From Abyssibacter profundi (GTDB taxonomy: Bacteria > Pseudomonadota > Gammaproteobacteria > Nevskiales > OUC007): a stretch of DNA of 64,000 nt. This document shows positions 61,558 to 64,000 of this stretch, in pieces. The notes beneath the pieces were generated by a model. It was given only the letters and a program-made list of their open reading frames with translations, made no database searches and was not told the origin of the DNA. Made by a program: the position numbers and the translations under genes. Numbering within the stretch: position 1 is the first letter of the stretch; each line of letters begins with the position of its first letter. The stretch lies in NCBI RefSeq assembly GCF_003151135.1, contig NZ_QEQK01000019.1:1-64000 (forward strand), given 5' to 3'.

Positions 61558-61753
61558 GCCAAGATACGACGCAATACCGTTCATTTGGGCGGAGCCATCA
61601 CCACACTGCATCCTGTTCCCGTGCGATGGGATGCTGTAGCGACGTGGATGCCGTGCCGGACTGAGGGTGCAAGGTCGTATCAATCCACCCGTGGCTGACA
61701 ATCTGCCAGAACACTGTAGGTGTGACCTCATGCCCGTGAGGTGACGCGCACGC
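61558..61753. other. Gap between rnhB and the integron integrase
   Basis: About 195 bases, no gene. ACCTCATGCCCGTGAGGT near 61723-61741 forms a small hairpin without a clear T-run. It probably holds the distal edge of the integron insertion. Confidence 0.35.
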
Positions 61754-62728
61754 CTACAGATGATCCAGTGGACTACGCACCCCAAATCCACCTCTCTCGA
61801 GCACGTGGGTATAGATCTGAGTTGTCTTCAGGTCCTTGTGGCCAAGCACTGCTTGAACAGTGCGAATATCGGCACCTGACTCCAGCAGATGTGTCGCGAA
61901 GGAGTGGCGCAAAGTGTGGCAGGTTGCACGCTTGCGCAAGCCCGCAAGGGCAACAGCGCGCTTCATCGATTTCTGCATCCATGATCGATCAAGGTGATGA
62001 CGCCGAACAATCCCACTTTGCGGATCAACACTGCGTGCGGCAGCTGGAAACACGTACTGCCACCCCGCCTGACGCTCCGCGTTGGGGTATTTGAGCGCTA
62101 GCGCGTTGGGTAGCCAAACTCGCCCATACCCAGCCTCGATATCTGTTACGTGCATCGCCAAAGCCGCTGCGATCTGTGCTTTTAGAGCCGCCACAAGCCG
62201 ACTAGGCAGAGGCACCACTCGGTCCTTATTCCCCTTGCCACTTCGGACAGTAATTTGCGCGTAGGCAAAATCTACGTCATGCACCCGCAGCCGCAGCGTC
62301 TCCATCAAGCGCAGGCCGGCCCCATACATCAGGCCTGCAGCCAGGTACTGAGGCCCCGACAACTGAGCGAGTAGCTGCTTGACCTCATCCCGTGACAGCA
62401 CGACCGGAACGCGACGTGAGGGCTTCGCGCGGACTACGTCCGTTAACCATTCCGGCTCCATCTCCAACACGTGGTGATAGAGGAACAAGATGGCAGACAT
62501 GGCCTGGTTCTGAGTAGAGGCAGACACTCGGCGCGAGACCGCAAGGTGGGTGAGAAAGGCCTCGATCTCGACCTTGCCCATCTCACGTGGATGCCGCTTA
62601 TCATTGAAAATGATGTACCGCCGAACCCATTGCGTATATGTTTGCTCGGTACGGTAAGAATAATGCCGCGCACGTAGAGCGTGACGCAGCTGATCTAATA
62701 ATCTAGGTTGTGATGACGACATGGCCAC
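61754..62728 (-). CDS. intI: Integron integrase (tyrosine recombinase)
   Basis: A 324-residue tyrosine recombinase. The N-terminal SAM-like DNA-binding part has LRARHYSYRTEQTYTQWVRR; the catalytic domain has Arg in LRLMETLRLRVHDVDF, HTLRHSFATHLLE and the nucleophile Tyr in TTQIYTHVLE. The extra IntI-specific patch is present (LALKYPNAERQAGWQYVFPA), which separates integron integrases from other XerC-like enzymes. It reads away from the cassette array, as expected. I see no LexA-type CTGT-N8-ACAG box before it. Confidence 0.95.
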   Translation of the reverse strand: MAMSSSQPRLLDQLRHALRARHYSYRTEQTYTQWVRRYIIFNDKRHPREMGKVEIEAFLTHLAVSRRVSASTQNQAMSAILFLYHHVLEMEPEWLTDVVRAKPSRRVPVVLSRDEVKQLLAQLSGPQYLAAGLMYGAGLRLMETLRLRVHDVDFAYAQITVRSGKGNKDRVVPLPSRLVAALKAQIAAALAMHVTDIEAGYGRVWLPNALALKYPNAERQAGWQYVFPAAARSVDPQSGIVRRHHLDRSWMQKSMKRAVALAGLRKRATCHTLRHSFATHLLESGADIRTVQAVLGHKDLKTTQIYTHVLERGGFGVRSPLDHL

Positions 62729-62973
62729 CGAGAGCGCTATGAACCTATCGACCCACTACGGATAATGCGCGACATGCCGGACACCCGAGCAGCTGCCTCT
62801 CAGTCAAAGGTCGCATCTCGTGTCGTATTAGGTGGCCAATGGCAGCATCTTAGCCCGCTCGAGACCACATCTATAGAGTAGAGTCGTGTGAATTCAAAGA
62901 GTTACAAACTATTTGGGCGTATTAGGTGGCCCAGCCGCAGGGGATTAGGTCGCCATTTTCCATCCAATAAGCG
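62729..62973. other. attI-like region of the integron
   Basis: Lies between the integrase start and the first cassette. The recombination core is GTTATGC at 62973-62979, cut after the G. Two identical 14-mers CGTATTAGGTGGCC (62824-62837 and 62918-62931) and a third variant ATTAGGTCGCC (62944-62954) sit in direct orientation, the last two close to the core. Integron attI sites carry direct repeats that bind the integrase next to the core, so these are good candidates. A cassette promoter may also be here, but I cannot pick one. Confidence 0.7.
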
Positions 62974-63198
62974 TTATGCCGCATCTTCTTCGCGCTCATT
63001 CCGCGTCATGCACTCAATTGCAAATGCAACTCTCTCGACACCGATGCACTTCCTTTCCAGCAAGTCCAGCGTGGCGCGGTGTTCCGCCCTAATCTCGTTT
63101 CGTCCCTGCTTTGTCGCAAGCATGTTCAGAAATGCGCCTGCTAACACGCCAAGGCTGAATCCCATTCCAGCAAGAAACCACCCGATAACTGTTTCCAT
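62974..63198 (-). CDS. Small membrane-anchored hypothetical protein in cassette 1 (antisense orientation)
   Basis: A 74-residue protein. The N-terminal membrane helix (VIGWFLAGMGFSLGVLAGAFL, residues about 4-24) is followed by a charged helical tail (RNEIRAEHRATLDLLERKC, then ECMTRNEREEDAA). ATG at 63198 has AAAGGATT in front. The stop codon TAA uses the first bases of the cassette, so the gene fills the cassette exactly. Most cassette genes read towards attC; this one reads the other way and would need its own promoter. No family recognised. The overlapping plus-strand frame starts outside the cassette and looks like a shadow. Confidence 0.62.
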   Translation of the reverse strand: METVIGWFLAGMGFSLGVLAGAFLNMLATKQGRNEIRAEHRATLDLLERKCIGVERVAFAIECMTRNEREEDAA

Positions 63199-63286
63199 TG
63201 GTAATCCTTTTGCGGCAGCGGCATAACAATTCGTTCAACCGGACGTGCGCTCCGCTGCGCTCCACGCACGCCGGTAAACTCAGGCG
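62974..63286 (+). mobile_element. Integron gene cassette 1 (313 bp)
   Basis: The left boundary is the core GTTATGC (after G62973) and the right boundary the core GTTGGGT (after G63286). The cassette's own R'' box GCATAAC (63221-63227) is the exact reverse complement of its left core GTTATGC, as expected for a cassette that circularises. It encodes one short gene on the minus strand. Confidence 0.85.
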
Positions 63287-63292
63287 TTGGGT
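63221..63292 (+). repeat. attC recombination site of cassette 1
   Basis: A 72-bp imperfect palindrome: R'' GCATAAC (63221-63227), then an inner arm with CCGGACGTGCG (63239-63249) facing CGCACGCCGG (63265-63274), and R' GTTGGGT (63286-63292). The last matches the GTTRRRY core consensus. Such sites fold as single-stranded hairpins recognised by IntI. Confidence 0.85.
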
Positions 63293-63367
63293 GCTTATGA
63301 TCATGTCCGGATTCGTCGTCGGAATCCGTTAGCGGTCTTGAGAGCCATACAACGTGGGAGCAAACTC

Positions 63368-63913
63368 GTGCCGTTTAATCGCATTGTTCTTTCCTCGCTT
63401 TTTTCGCTTGTGCTCACCGCCTGCGGTGGCGGTGGCGGCTCAGATTCTGCAGGTGCCGATTTCTGTTTAGCGCACTTTCTCGGCGGCACAACGCAGGGCA
63501 ACTGTCCAGATTGCTCGTCGAGCAACTTTTCGGCAGTGGCGGATGACAACGGAGGCACATTCGTTGAAGTACGGTTTGCGCCTGGTGGGTCCGGCCAAGC
63601 CACTGTCAGGGCCACGGCACCGGCGGGTACGGTGTTTAACAGCGGTGGAAATGCCGGAGCCCTTGCGCAGTTTCCAGCCGGGCAGTACGAGAACATCGGA
63701 ATTCGGTTTCAAACCTATCTCGGCGGTGTGAACAACACCGTTGGAACCAATGGCGAGTTCACGGTCAACGGCAACATAAGTGGTAACGGCGCAGCCACGT
63801 ACTACTCGTTCAATCCGAATGCAGATTTTGATGCAATCGAAGTTGTCCTTAGCTTGGGCGGTAATAACTCCCCAGCAGTAGTTCGATTACACGAGATCTG
63901 TGGTGATCGCTGA
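63368..63913 (+). CDS. Cassette-encoded lipoprotein of unknown function
   Basis: A 181-residue protein. Signal peptide and lipobox lie in IVLSSLFSLVLTACGGGGG, with lipidation expected at Cys about 18. The mature part has a Cys-containing start (FCLAHFLGGTTQGNCPDCSS), then a beta-rich Gly/Asn domain (FVEVRFAPGGSGQATVRA, GQYENIGIRFQTYLGG, AIEVVLSLGG). The overall character is that of a small beta-sandwich surface protein. GTG at 63368, with GGGAG about 10 bases upstream, is preferred; the frame is open to the cassette start but the extra part is not signal-like. No family recognised. Confidence 0.75.
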   Translation: MPFNRIVLSSLFSLVLTACGGGGGSDSAGADFCLAHFLGGTTQGNCPDCSSSNFSAVADDNGGTFVEVRFAPGGSGQATVRATAPAGTVFNSGGNAGALAQFPAGQYENIGIRFQTYLGGVNNTVGTNGEFTVNGNISGNGAATYYSFNPNADFDAIEVVLSLGGNNSPAVVRLHEICGDR

Positions 63914-63917
63914 ACGC

Positions 63918-64000
63918 ACCCAACAAATCGCTGCACCCGACACCTGCTTCGCAGGCTGCGTCGCTGCGCTCCTTGGCCCTTCGGGCTGCGGGTGAGCTCA
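63918..64000 (+). repeat. attC site of cassette 2, partial
   Basis: Begins with R'' ACCCAAC and continues with palindromic arms (CTGCACCCGACACCTGCTTCG... folding with ...GGGCTGCGGGTGAGCTCA, in part). The segment GTGAGCTCA at the window end matches the GTAAACTCAGGC arm of the first attC, so the R' core should follow within a few bases outside. Confidence 0.78.

Larger units (their letters stand above)
63287..64000 (+). mobile_element. Integron gene cassette 2 (right end outside window)
   Basis: It starts at the TTGGGT half of the core 63286-63292. Its R'' box ACCCAAC at 63918-63924 is the exact reverse complement of that core GTTGGGT, confirming a second cassette. The final core site lies beyond 64000. 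It carries one plus-strand lipoprotein gene. Confidence 0.83.

Noticed and set aside
62888-63226. 112-residue plus-strand frame over cassette 1
   Set aside because: It starts in the attI region outside the cassette, has Arg/Ser-rich composition and mirrors the minus-strand gene that has a proper ribosome-binding site and membrane helix.

Overview
The window is GC-rich chromosomal DNA from a Gram-negative gammaproteobacterium. The best guess is a member or relative of the Lysobacterales/Xanthomonadales. The support is the outer-membrane block bamA-skp-lpxD-fabZ-lpxA-lpxB-rnhB, its linkage to rpsB-tsf-pyrH-frr-uppS-cdsA-dxr-rseP, the dapE-dapD-glnD-map unit on the other strand and a class I fructose-bisphosphate aldolase. 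The taxonomic placement is inference; no rRNA gene is present.

Left accessory region (1-12.5 kb). An IS30-type transposase runs off the left edge and its end cuts into a YgjP-like metallopeptidase gene. A heavy-metal island follows: a His-rich exported protein, a CzcC-CzcB-CzcA-type RND efflux system, a small exported protein, a HupE/UreJ-type membrane protein, a membrane-anchor protein and a DUF3147 protein, with a BlaI/MecI-type repressor convergent to them. A complete IS3-family element, a Phd/VapC-type toxin-antitoxin pair with a palindromic operator, and a 266-bp MITE-like element come next. The MITE ends inside the 5' end of a LuxU-like phosphotransfer gene that overlaps a LuxO-like sigma-54 activator.

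Central region (14.3-36.2 kb). This is the most unusual part. Two large iterative megasynthases lie head to tail on the minus strand. Protein 1 is flavin oxidoreductase (duplicated barrel)-KS-AT-5xACP-KR-DH, and protein 2 is KS-AT-DH-phosphopantetheinyl transferase. Together they resemble a PUFA (Pfa) synthase with its PfaD-like and PfaE-like activities fused in. Downstream are a discrete ACP, an alpha/beta hydrolase, an exported esterase of the PHB-depolymerase family and an SDR. A convergent gene encodes an ACP fused to a sulfotransferase. A TPR protein precedes the megasynthases. The ACP-sulfotransferase plus hydrolase recalls the beta-sulfation chemistry of CurM/Ols systems, so the product may be a sulfated or terminally desaturated lipid or polyketide; that is inference.

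Housekeeping core (36.5-61.6 kb). tRNA-Ser(UGA), aldolase, SDR and a patatin/NTE phospholipase come first. A tightly coupled minus-strand unit map-glnD-dapD-dapE-yheT-like follows, then the plus-strand block rpsB through rnhB, with many ATGA/TAATG/GTGA overlaps.

Right end (61.7-64 kb). A chromosomal integron sits directly after rnhB. It has an integron integrase (minus strand), an attI-like zone with direct repeats, a first cassette whose gene runs opposite to the usual direction, its attC, and a second cassette encoding a lipoprotein whose attC is cut by the window end. The cassette boundaries are supported by exact complementarity between each cassette's left core site and its R'' box.
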